Both the position numbers and the translations under genes were made by a program. Source: Nonomuraea candida (GTDB taxonomy: Bacteria; Actinomycetota; Actinomycetes; Streptosporangiales; Streptosporangiaceae). Taken from it: a stretch of 64,000 nucleotides of DNA. Where the stretch lies: positions 62,001 through 126,000 of the forward strand of contig NZ_JOAG01000016.1 of the NCBI RefSeq assembly GCF_000725485.1. The letters run 5' to 3'. The notes under the pieces were generated by a model. It had not been told where the DNA came from, did not search any database, and worked only from the letters and a program-made list of their open reading frames with translations. Below are positions 43,885-51,444 of the stretch, piece after piece. Numbering within the stretch: position 1 is the stretch's first letter; every line of letters starts with the position of its first letter.

Positions 43885-45215
43885 TTGACGACGGTCACCA
43901 GGCGCGTGAACTCGGCCGGCAGATCCACTCCGTCCCACACCCGGTGGAAGCTCAGCGCGCTGCCCACCGGCACCATGCGATCGACCCCGCGCCCGGCCAG
44001 CCCCCTGGCCAGCTCCTCCAGCTCGGCCCGGTCGAACCCGAAGTGCGTCATCGTCTGGTCGCGCCGCTCGACCAGCGCCACCAGCTCGGGCAGCGCCGCG
44101 AGCCTGGCGTGCGCGAAGGTGCCGGCCCCCAGCCACCGGCGCGGCGCCGCGGCGGCGGCCGACAGGCGCACGCTGGCCAGCGCGTTGCCGTGGAACTCCA
44201 CGCTCTCCGCCAGCCCGTCGGCGGCCAGCCCGTAGGTCGAGACCCGCTTCTCCACGGCCATCGCCGCGTCGACCCCCCACCCGCGCACGGTCACCACCCG
44301 CGCCACGTGGTCGGTGAAGTCGGCCCGCGCCGCCTCGCAGTCGTCGGCGTCGCCGACCCAGTAGACGGTCCTCGGGGAGGAGCAGGCGGCCTGGTCGAAC
44401 CAGTAGGTGTCGTTGACGAACCCCTCCGCGACCGTGACCCGCGCCGCGCGCGGCGCGCAGAGCCACGCCGCCGCCCGCAGCACGGCGAACGAGGACCGGT
44501 CGGGGAAGGTCAGGTCACGCGCGTGCGGGGCGAGCGCGTAGCGCCTGATCTCCCGCACCGTACGGTCGCCGCCCCACACCACCCGCAGGTCGCAGGCCGC
44601 CGACAGCGCGGCCGTCACGGCGTCGGAGCGGTCGTAGGAGATGACCCGCTGCGTGGCGGCGATGACGGGGTCGGCGTCGGCCAGCGCCTCGTGCAGGGTC
44701 TCCACGATGGCGTCGGCGACCGGGCCCGAGCGGGGCGACAGGCGCACGACGTTGCGGTTGCCCATCAGCGCGGAAAGGGCCCAGGAGTAGACGAAGACGG
44801 TGTCGACGTTGGCGGGCGGGACGTGGAAGACCAGGCCGCGCGGGACGCGTATGTGGTCGTGGCCGAGCCCCTCGACCGTGCGGGCCAGCTCGCTGGGGCG
44901 CAGGAAGAAGCCGAGCGAGCCCAGCTCGGGGTGGCGCCGCGCCAGCGCGGGCCGCAGCAGCCGCCGGCCGAACGCCGCGAGGAATTCCCGCACCCGCCCG
45001 TCCCCCACCTCCAGCACGCCACCGCCGGCCTGGGACGGCCGGCTCCCGCCCGCGGCCCCCGCCTGGGACGGCCGGCTCTTGTCCGGGTCGCCCGCCCGGG
45101 GCGGGACGCCGTGCGTGGACAGGGCGCCGAGCAGCGCCTCGACAGGTACGGAACCGCCGGCGGGGAACCTGACGTCCACGGCGCAGGCGTCGAGAATGGT
45201 GCGGTCGTCCAGCAT
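43881..45215 (-). CDS. LuxC-like acyl-CoA reductase
   Basis: 444 aa, aldehyde-dehydrogenase superfamily. It reduces an acyl-CoA or an acyl group handed over by LuxE to the aldehyde with NADPH. LuxC landmarks are FHVPPANVDTVFVYSWALSALMGNRNVVRLS (nucleotide/acyl site), AACDLRVVWGGDRTVREIR and the active-site Cys278 (FDQAACSSPRTVYW). A low-complexity insert at about residues 46-66 contains the motif SRPSQAG twice, encoded by a 33-base repeat at 45028-45077. The ATG overlaps the LuxE stop (TGATG). No luxA/luxB are present, so light production is not implied. Confidence 0.88.
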   Translation of the reverse strand: MLDDRTILDACAVDVRFPAGGSVPVEALLGALSTHGVPPRAGDPDKSRPSQAGAAGGSRPSQAGGGVLEVGDGRVREFLAAFGRRLLRPALARRHPELGSLGFFLRPSELARTVEGLGHDHIRVPRGLVFHVPPANVDTVFVYSWALSALMGNRNVVRLSPRSGPVADAIVETLHEALADADPVIAATQRVISYDRSDAVTAALSAACDLRVVWGGDRTVREIRRYALAPHARDLTFPDRSSFAVLRAAAWLCAPRAARVTVAEGFVNDTYWFDQAACSSPRTVYWVGDADDCEAARADFTDHVARVVTVRGWGVDAAMAVEKRVSTYGLAADGLAESVEFHGNALASVRLSAAAAAPRRWLGAGTFAHARLAALPELVALVERRDQTMTHFGFDRAELEELARGLAGRGVDRMVPVGSALSFHRVWDGVDLPAEFTRLVTVVK

Positions 45216-46246
45216 CAGCCCTGCCCAAAGGTGTCACTGCAGCCGCGCGCCTCGGCCCGCGGCAGCCTGCCGAGGACCTCGAACCGCTTGCCCGGCCAGC
45301 TCCCGTCGTCCACGCCCCGCACCACGCCCAGGTCCTCGGTCAGCAGCACGTGGCCCGGATAGGAGGTGGGCAGCGTGCTGACCACCTCGATCAGCCCCGG
45401 CACCCCGACCGGCGTCTCCTGCCACGTCTCCGGGTCGCGGATCACGACGTCGGCGAAGTCGGGGCAGTAGAGGCCGTCGCCGTCGGGGCCCTCCAGGAAG
45501 ACGGTGCCGATCTGCTCGACCATGCCGTAGAAGTTGTGCACCCTGCTCAGCCCGCACTCGGCCGCCAGCCGCCGCCGGAACTCGGCGTTGTCCACCGCCT
45601 GCTCGGCCAGCCGCTTCCACCCGCCCGAGTGGATCAGCACCGCCTGCGACAGGTCCGCGCCCAGCCCGCGAAGGTGCAGCCAGACCATGTAGGTGAACCC
45701 GAAGACCAGGAACCGCTCGCCGCCGTGCCGGGCCAGGAAGCCCTTGACCGCCTCGGCGTCCACCCGGCCCCGCTCGTCCAGCGCGAAGGTGTGGTCCCTG
45801 CCGAAGTTCATCATGCCCAGCACACCGGCGCCGCGCGCGCTCAGCGTCGGGTCGCGCACCACCGAACGGCTGTCGACCACCAGCATCGGCAGCCGCCGCT
45901 CGCCCAGCACCACCCTGACCGTGGCGGCCAGCATGCGGGTCTGCGCCGCCGCCGCCTCCCGGTCGAGGAAGACCCGGCTCGGCCGCTGCCCGGTGGTGCC
46001 GGAAGAGGTCAGCACGCGGAACACCCGCTCCTCGGGCACGCTGCGCAACTCGTGCGTCTTGAACAGCCGCACCGGCAGCCACGGCAGGTCGCACACCCGC
46101 TCGTAGGGCGGCGCCGCCCCGATCGCGTCGAGAATCCTGCGGTACGGCGGGCACGCCGCCCGGTGCCGCTCGGTCAGCCCGGCCAGCTCGGGCAGCAACA
46201 CCGCCTCCCGCTCGGCCCCGCCCAACGTGAAGACACCGGCGCTCAC
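45215..46246 (-). CDS. LuxE-like acyl-protein synthetase
   Basis: 343 aa, ANL (adenylating) superfamily. It activates a fatty or other carboxylic acid as acyl-AMP, then holds the acyl group on a Cys before passing it to the reductase. Evidence: the P-loop-like FRVLTSSGTTGQRPSRVFLD, the central VFGFTYMVWLHL and NFYGMVEQIGTVFLE, and the C-terminal RGCSD with Cys336, in the position of the LuxE transfer Cys. The GTG at 46246 overlaps the ligase gene stop (GTGA). Its direct coupling to the LuxC gene supports a LuxE-LuxC acid-to-aldehyde module. Confidence 0.87.
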   Translation of the reverse strand: MSAGVFTLGGAEREAVLLPELAGLTERHRAACPPYRRILDAIGAAPPYERVCDLPWLPVRLFKTHELRSVPEERVFRVLTSSGTTGQRPSRVFLDREAAAAQTRMLAATVRVVLGERRLPMLVVDSRSVVRDPTLSARGAGVLGMMNFGRDHTFALDERGRVDAEAVKGFLARHGGERFLVFGFTYMVWLHLRGLGADLSQAVLIHSGGWKRLAEQAVDNAEFRRRLAAECGLSRVHNFYGMVEQIGTVFLEGPDGDGLYCPDFADVVIRDPETWQETPVGVPGLIEVVSTLPTSYPGHVLLTEDLGVVRGVDDGSWPGKRFEVLGRLPRAEARGCSDTFGQG

Positions 46247-47553
46247 GTCAGGGACTCCAGCCGCCGGTAGTCGATCTTGCCTGTCGGGAGGAGCGGCAGG
46301 TGCTCGATGTGGCGCACGTCGAACCCGCTCCAGTGCAGGCGCAGCTCGGCCGCCAGCCGCCGGGCCAGGCGAGCCCGGGTGGGCTGGTCGGCGGTCTCGG
46401 TCCAGATCGTCATCCGGTCGTCGCCCGCGGTGACCGCGATCGGGCCGGAGCCGCGGAGCAGGCGCTCGACGTCGTCGAGGTTGACGCGGGTGCCGAAGAC
46501 CTTCGCGATGCGCTTGAGCCGCCCGGTGATGTGCAGGAACCCCTCGGCGTCGAGCCGCCCCAGATCGCCCGTACGCAGCCGGCCGCCCAGGTCGTCGCCC
46601 CTGGCCAGGTCTTCGGCGCGCTCGGCGTAGCCCATCATGACGTTGGGCCCGTAGTAGACGACCTCGCCGTCCTCGATCTCCAGCCGCCCTCCGGGGATGG
46701 CGACCCCGACCGAGCCCGGCCGGTCGGCGAGCCGGTCGGGCGGCAGGACGGCGATGCGCGCGGTGGCCTCCGTCTGGCCGTACATCACGTAGAAGCGCTC
46801 GGCCTGCGCGGCGAACTCCTCGACCAGCTCGGGCGCCAGCCGCCCGCCCGCCTGCGTGAGCGTGGTGAGCGACGGGTATTGCGAGCGGTCGAAGCGCAGG
46901 CGGCGCAGCATGGAGTATTGGTAGGGGACGGCGGCCAGCGAGGTGCACGCGTAGGTGCGCAGGTCGGCCCAGAACGAGCGCTCCAGCAGCCCCGCCTCCG
47001 TCAGCACCACGGCGCCCCCCGCCACCAGGTGGCTGTTGAGCACCGACAGGCCGTAGCTGTAGTGCAGGGGCAGGCTCGTGGGCGCGATCTCCTCGGGGCC
47101 GAGCGACAGGGCCGTGGCGATGGCGGCGGCGTTGGACAGCACCGCCTGGCGCGAGAGGCGCACGAGCTTCGGGCTGCCCGTCGAACCCGAGGTGGCCAGC
47201 AGCAGGCCCAGGTCGGGATGGGGATCGGGCACGTCGGTGCGGGGCGGCGGCGGGCCGTCGAGCGGATGCGTGAACCCCAGCAGCGCCGCCGGCCTGAACC
47301 GCTCGGCCAGGTCGGCCAGCGCGGCGGGAGGCAGGTCGGGGTCGAGCAGCGCGACCGGCCGGCCGGCGTGCCAGGCGCCGAGGTAGCAGAACACGGAGGC
47401 CAGGGTGTTGCGCATGGCGCAGAACAGCGGCCCGGGACGCAGCCCGTCGAGGTTTTCCGCGGCGCGCTTGATGTAGTGGGCCAGCTCGTCGCCGCCGATG
47501 CCCTTCTCGGCCCCCGACGGGATCAGCCGGGCCTGCGGGTGCGGGAACATCAC
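46243..47553 (-). CDS. AMP-binding acyl/amino acid ligase
   Basis: 436-aa adenylating enzyme, shorter than typical acyl-CoA synthetases. Core motifs: LLLATSGSTGSPKLVRLS (P-loop), FYVMYGQTEATAR (A5), RTGDLGRLDAEGFLHITGR (A7-A8) and the C-terminal catalytic Lys in LPLLPTGKIDYRRL. It probably loads its acid onto the ACP encoded two genes upstream. The start could be GTG at 47553 or the next-but-none ATG at 47550, which overlaps the SDR stop as TGATG. Substrate unknown. Confidence 0.88.
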   Translation of the reverse strand: MMFPHPQARLIPSGAEKGIGGDELAHYIKRAAENLDGLRPGPLFCAMRNTLASVFCYLGAWHAGRPVALLDPDLPPAALADLAERFRPAALLGFTHPLDGPPPPRTDVPDPHPDLGLLLATSGSTGSPKLVRLSRQAVLSNAAAIATALSLGPEEIAPTSLPLHYSYGLSVLNSHLVAGGAVVLTEAGLLERSFWADLRTYACTSLAAVPYQYSMLRRLRFDRSQYPSLTTLTQAGGRLAPELVEEFAAQAERFYVMYGQTEATARIAVLPPDRLADRPGSVGVAIPGGRLEIEDGEVVYYGPNVMMGYAERAEDLARGDDLGGRLRTGDLGRLDAEGFLHITGRLKRIAKVFGTRVNLDDVERLLRGSGPIAVTAGDDRMTIWTETADQPTRARLARRLAAELRLHWSGFDVRHIEHLPLLPTGKIDYRRLESLT

Positions 47554-48401
47554 GGGACCAGCCCGCCGTCCACGCCGAGCACCTGGCCGGTGATGAAGGC
47601 CGCCGCGGGCGACAGCAGGAACGCCACGGCCGCGGCCACGTCGCCCGGCTCGCCGAGCCGCCCGAGCGGGGTCGCCGCGACCGTGGCGGCGCGGGCCTCG
47701 TCGTCGAGCGTGGCGAGCAGGTCGGTGCGGATGTAGCCGGGGGCCACGGCGTTGACCCTGACGCCCCAGGGGCCCAGCTCTTTCGCGGCGGCCATGGTGA
47801 GGCCGAGGAGCGCGGCCTTCGTCGCGGAGTAGACCGCCTGCCCGGGGCCGCCCGCGCGGCCCATGACCGAGGAGACCAGCACCACGGCGGGCGAGGCGCT
47901 CCTGCGCAGCAGCCTGAGCGCGGCCTGCAGGGTGTGCGTGGCGCCGATGGCGTTGACCTGGAACAGCCGGGCGATGGTGTCGTGGGCCGTCATGCCGAGC
48001 GGCCCGGCGGCGTGCACGCCGGCGTTGACCACCAGCGCGTCGAGCCTGCCGTGCCGCTGGTAGATCGCCCGCATCAGCGCGGAGACCTGCCCGGGATCGG
48101 CCACGTCACCGGCCACGGAATCGACCACGGAATCGACCACCCCACGGATCTCCGGGACCACACCACCGGCCGAACCGCCCTCCGGCCCCGGGGGCGTGCC
48201 GGGCGGGGTTTGCGCGAGGGCTTCGGCGGCCACGTCGGCGGCCGCCTTGGCGGCGCGTTCGTCGTCGCGGCCGTGGACGACGACCGTGTGGCCGGACGCG
48301 GCCAGCGCGACGGCGACGGCGCGGCCGATGCCCGTCGTCGAACCCGTCACCAGGGCGACCCTGCGCTCCTGGTCCTCAGACGGCGGCGGCGCCGATGCCA
48401 T
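47550..48401 (-). CDS. FabG-like SDR oxidoreductase
   Basis: 283 aa. NADP motif ALVTGSTTGIGRAVAVALA, VNAGVHAAG, catalytic Ser (LVSSVMGRAGG) and Y-x3-K (AVYSATKAALLGL), and NAVAPGYIRTDLL with the end ITGQVLGVDGG are all as in 3-oxoacyl-ACP reductases. An insert of about 35 residues near residues 63-97 (Pro/Gly-rich, then VDSVVDSV encoded by a 12-base repeat near 48117-48140) is not found in FabG. The gene starts inside the ACP gene (26-base overlap). It probably reduces a beta-keto acyl group on that ACP. Confidence 0.88.
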   Translation of the reverse strand: MASAPPPSEDQERRVALVTGSTTGIGRAVAVALAASGHTVVVHGRDDERAAKAAADVAAEALAQTPPGTPPGPEGGSAGGVVPEIRGVVDSVVDSVAGDVADPGQVSALMRAIYQRHGRLDALVVNAGVHAAGPLGMTAHDTIARLFQVNAIGATHTLQAALRLLRRSASPAVVLVSSVMGRAGGPGQAVYSATKAALLGLTMAAAKELGPWGVRVNAVAPGYIRTDLLATLDDEARAATVAATPLGRLGEPGDVAAAVAFLLSPAAAFITGQVLGVDGGLVP

Positions 48402-48630
48402 GCTTCTCCAGCAGCTCGGCCGCCTTGGCGAACGAGCTCATGTCGATCATCTCGTCGGTGTCGATCATGATGGAGAACTCGTCCTCCATCGCGGCGATCA
48501 GCGCCATGTGCGCCAGGGAGTCCCACTGCGGGATGGCGCGGTATTCGAGGTCGTCGACGCCGGCGTCGGGCGGAAGGTTGAGCGCCACGCGGAACACGGC
48601 CCGCAGGCGGTCGAGATGACTCATGATCAC
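48376..48630 (-). CDS. Acyl carrier protein
   Basis: 84 aa. Helices around LDRLRAVFRVALNLP and a phosphopantetheine-attachment motif WDSLAHMALIAAMEDEF, with Ser38. The acidic second half (IMIDTDEMIDMSSFAKAAELLEKHG) is typical of dedicated ACPs. First gene of the operon, so it should carry the acyl or aminoacyl group made by the AMP-ligase and processed by the SDR. The start may be GTG at 48630 or ATG at 48624. Between it and the divergent gene to the right there is a drop in GC. Confidence 0.9.
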   Translation of the reverse strand: MIMSHLDRLRAVFRVALNLPPDAGVDDLEYRAIPQWDSLAHMALIAAMEDEFSIMIDTDEMIDMSSFAKAAELLEKHGIGAAAV

Positions 48631-48788
48631 TCACTCTCTGTCCTCAAGCCATGACGAAGTGTAGCGGGAATTTCGTGGCGAGGAGAAACCAAGGCCCCGC
48701 CCTCAGTAATGGAACCGTATAACGAGGCGTGACCCGCGATGAGGGCTGGGAATGTCGGATGGGACACGGCAACCGTACGGGGGGAATG

Positions 48789-49709
48789 ATGGACGAATCC
48801 AATCACTGGTACGGGCACTCCCGCATACTCGGCCGATACTGCGGCATGCCGGAGGAGACGCCGAGGCGCATCCAGGGCTTCCTTCAGCACGGCTGGAACT
48901 ATCTGCACGGATTTCCGCCGAACGACCACTGGTGCAGCCCCGGATATCCCCGTTTCATCTGGTCTGACGTGCTGCGGCGCAGGGGTTGGTCGATGGGGCG
49001 GAGGGGGCACTATCTGATCGGCGCGCCCTGGATCTATCTCCTTCATCTTGAGCCCGACCTGGGGGTGCGACGTGATCGGAAGGGGACGATCTGGTATCCC
49101 TTTCATGGGTGGGAGAAACATTCCGTCAGCGGGGACCATGCCCGGCTTGCCGACGAAATACGAGATGTCGAGACTGGTCCGGTCACGGTCTGCCTTTATT
49201 GGCTGGAATATGCGAATCCGGACATTCGGCGTTCGTACGAATCGAGGGGATTCCGGGTTATCTGTCATGGCGAACGGGGGTCACGCTGGGAGAGCAAGGG
49301 CCGCGACTTCCTGCGTAAGCAGCTCGTCGAGCTGCGGCGCCACCGCAGGGTGGCCTCCAACAGGCTCGGCAGCGCGCTGTTCTACGGGGCCTCGGTGGGC
49401 TGCGAGGTGGCCGTGTACGGCGATCCGATGCAGTTCGAGGACGAACGCCCCGAATACGGCGGCACCGCCCGCCGCATGCGGCTCTGGCCCGAGCTGCACG
49501 GCACGAGCGTCGATCCCGGGCTGGCCGCCGAGGTGGCCCGGCGCGAGCTGGGATTCGAATATCAGGCGACACCGGAGGAGCTACGGCGGATGTTCGGTTG
49601 GAAGCGGATGCGCGAGGGAGTGCCGTCACCCGGGGGTGCGGCGGGAGCGAAGCGACCGGAACGGAGGAAGGCGGCGGCACATGGCGACCGAGCCCGCCTC
49701 ACGGGGTGA
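48789..49709 (+). CDS. Unrecognised protein, possibly GT-B-like or polysaccharide-related
   Basis: 306 aa from the ATG at 48789 (an earlier in-frame ATG at 48786 is adjacent; the frame is open back to GTG 48729). I do not recognise the family. Visible features are an aromatic N-terminal half (HWYGHSRILGRYCGMPEETPRRIQG, HGWNYLHGFPPNDHWC, IWYPFHGWEKHSVSG), a TVCLYWLEYANPDIRRSYESRGF strand-helix unit like Rossmann halves of GT-B enzymes, and SNRLGSALFYGASVGCEVAVYGDPM near residue 205. That last block is similar in feel to sialyltransferase/TagF-type donor regions. GC in the first ~550 bases is about 57%, far below the neighbours. Divergent from the ACP operon. Confidence 0.6.
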   Translation: MDESNHWYGHSRILGRYCGMPEETPRRIQGFLQHGWNYLHGFPPNDHWCSPGYPRFIWSDVLRRRGWSMGRRGHYLIGAPWIYLLHLEPDLGVRRDRKGTIWYPFHGWEKHSVSGDHARLADEIRDVETGPVTVCLYWLEYANPDIRRSYESRGFRVICHGERGSRWESKGRDFLRKQLVELRRHRRVASNRLGSALFYGASVGCEVAVYGDPMQFEDERPEYGGTARRMRLWPELHGTSVDPGLAAEVARRELGFEYQATPEELRRMFGWKRMREGVPSPGGAAGAKRPERRKAAAHGDRARLTG

Positions 49710-49713
49710 GGCC

Positions 49714-51408
49714 ATGAACACGAGCACGAACGAGACGAACCCGGGCGCGAGCACGCCGGAGACGAGCCCGAGCCCGGGCCCGGGCACGCGCGAGGCGCCG
49801 GGGAACGTCCGGCTGATCGGCGGGGAGATGCTGCTGTGGTCCGACGCGACCGCCCTGGGCGGGGTCACGGACTGGCGGGGCACGGCGCTGGAGCTGGCCG
49901 GCCGCGTGGTCCCGGCGGACGGGCGGGTGCTGCTGGTCGGGCCCCATCCGCAGGCCCTGGTGGACGAGGTCGCCGGCCGGGCCCGCGCCACCTCCGTGCT
50001 CCTGCGCTCCTACCCCGACGCCTGCGCGCTGGGCGAACGGCACCCCGAGCTCACGATCTTCTGCGGCCGGCTGGAGGCGCTGGAGGCCGCCGAGGACGGC
50101 GGGGAGCCGTACGATCTGGTGCTGGCGCTGGACGGCCTGTCGCGCACGCACTCGGCCGAGGCGCCGGCCGCCGCCTGGGCCGAGTCGCTGGAGGCGCTGG
50201 CCGCCCTGGTCGCGCCCGGCGGCCTGCTGCTCCTCGGCGTACGCAACGACCTGGGCGTGGACCGCTTCATCGAGGCCAGGCCCGCCGACCGCGAGGGCGC
50301 CGACGACCAGTGGGCGCCGCACGGCTTCGACCCGAGCTACCCCGGCGGCCCCGAGGCGCTGGACGCCGGGCTGGAGACGGCCGGGCTGAGCGTGCAACGC
50401 CGCTACGCGGCCTTCCCCGACCGGCAGGCGCCGCGCGCGCTGCTGTCCAGGGAGGCGCTGGCGTTCGACCTGCCGGAGGCGCTGACGTTCGCGCTGAGCG
50501 CCAGGGAGGGCGAGCGGATGCTGGTCGCCGACCCGCTGCGGCTGACCAGGCTGGTGTTCCGGCACCGCCTGGGGGAGCAGCTGGCCCCGCTCTGGCTGGT
50601 CGTGGCCACCAGGCCGCCGCTCGGCGGCGACGCGGTCCGGCCGGTGGAGCTGCCGCTGGGCCTCATCGAGGAGGGCCACGCCCTGTACGAGCTCACCGCC
50701 ACGGGCGCCAGGCGCCTGCCCGGCGGCGAGGAGCGGCCGATCCCGGCGGGCCGGGTGGTCGAGGAGATCCTCGTCGAGGCGTGCGCCCGCGAGGACGTGA
50801 AGACCGTGCGCGAGCTGCTCGCCGCGCTGGCCGGCTGGCTGGAGGCGGGGGGTGACGCCACGGCGGCGACCGACAGCCTGGTCTACGACGGGCGGCGATT
50901 CGCCGCGGTCGGCCCGCCCGGCCCCGCGCCGGTGCGCCAGGAGCCGCGCGTCGTGCTCTGCCGCATCCTGTGGCGCTTCGCGGTCAGGCTGCTGGCGGCC
51001 GGCCACCACCACCCGTGGCCGTGGCCGCTGGAGGCCGACCAGCTCACGCTGACCCTGTGCGGCATGGCCGGGCGGCCGTGCGATCAGGGCGACCTCGACC
51101 AGGCCCGCAAGCTCGACGCCGAGCTGGGCCGGCCGGCCGAGCTGGCCGAGCACGCCCCGGCCTACCGCGACCTGCTGGGCGCGCGCGACCGCCTGGCCGA
51201 CCAGCTCACCGCGGCGCTGGCCAGGATCTCCCGCCTGGAGACCAAGCTGTCCTACCGCGAGCGCGAGCTGGTGCGGGCCAAGGCCAAGCTGCGCAGGACC
51301 CAGCGCAAGGCCACCGCCTACCGCAGGACGCTCGGATACCGCCTCTCCCGCCGCCTGGCCCGTCCCCGCAAGGTCGCCCGCCGCGTCATACGCCTGTTGT
51401 CCGGCTGA
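49714..51408 (+). CDS. Methyltransferase-like protein with C-terminal coiled coil
   Basis: 564 aa, cytoplasmic. After a low-complexity Thr/Pro start, residues about 35-220 look like a class I methyltransferase core (RVLLVGPHPQALVDEVAG, YDLVLALDGLSR, LVAPGGLLLLGVRNDLG). It is degenerate: the usual D/E-x-G-x-G-x-G is not clear, so activity is doubtful. A middle domain follows. The last ~90 residues form a basic coiled coil (RISRLETKLSYRERELVRAKAKLRRTQRK...LSRRLARPRKVARRV), as in proteins attached to glycan assembly complexes. An alternative ATG at 49681 has a good GGAGGAAGG site. Next gene after 36 bases is a GT2, likely same operon. Confidence 0.68.
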   Translation: MNTSTNETNPGASTPETSPSPGPGTREAPGNVRLIGGEMLLWSDATALGGVTDWRGTALELAGRVVPADGRVLLVGPHPQALVDEVAGRARATSVLLRSYPDACALGERHPELTIFCGRLEALEAAEDGGEPYDLVLALDGLSRTHSAEAPAAAWAESLEALAALVAPGGLLLLGVRNDLGVDRFIEARPADREGADDQWAPHGFDPSYPGGPEALDAGLETAGLSVQRRYAAFPDRQAPRALLSREALAFDLPEALTFALSAREGERMLVADPLRLTRLVFRHRLGEQLAPLWLVVATRPPLGGDAVRPVELPLGLIEEGHALYELTATGARRLPGGEERPIPAGRVVEEILVEACAREDVKTVRELLAALAGWLEAGGDATAATDSLVYDGRRFAAVGPPGPAPVRQEPRVVLCRILWRFAVRLLAAGHHHPWPWPLEADQLTLTLCGMAGRPCDQGDLDQARKLDAELGRPAELAEHAPAYRDLLGARDRLADQLTAALARISRLETKLSYRERELVRAKAKLRRTQRKATAYRRTLGYRLSRRLARPRKVARRVIRLLSG

Positions 51409-51444
51409 CCGCCCGATGGCCCGTCCCAACGATGAGGAGTGCAT

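Noticed and set aside
43881..46246. Bioluminescence operon
   Set aside because: luxC- and luxE-like genes are present but no luciferase luxA/luxB and no luxD transferase; the context is glycan biosynthesis.
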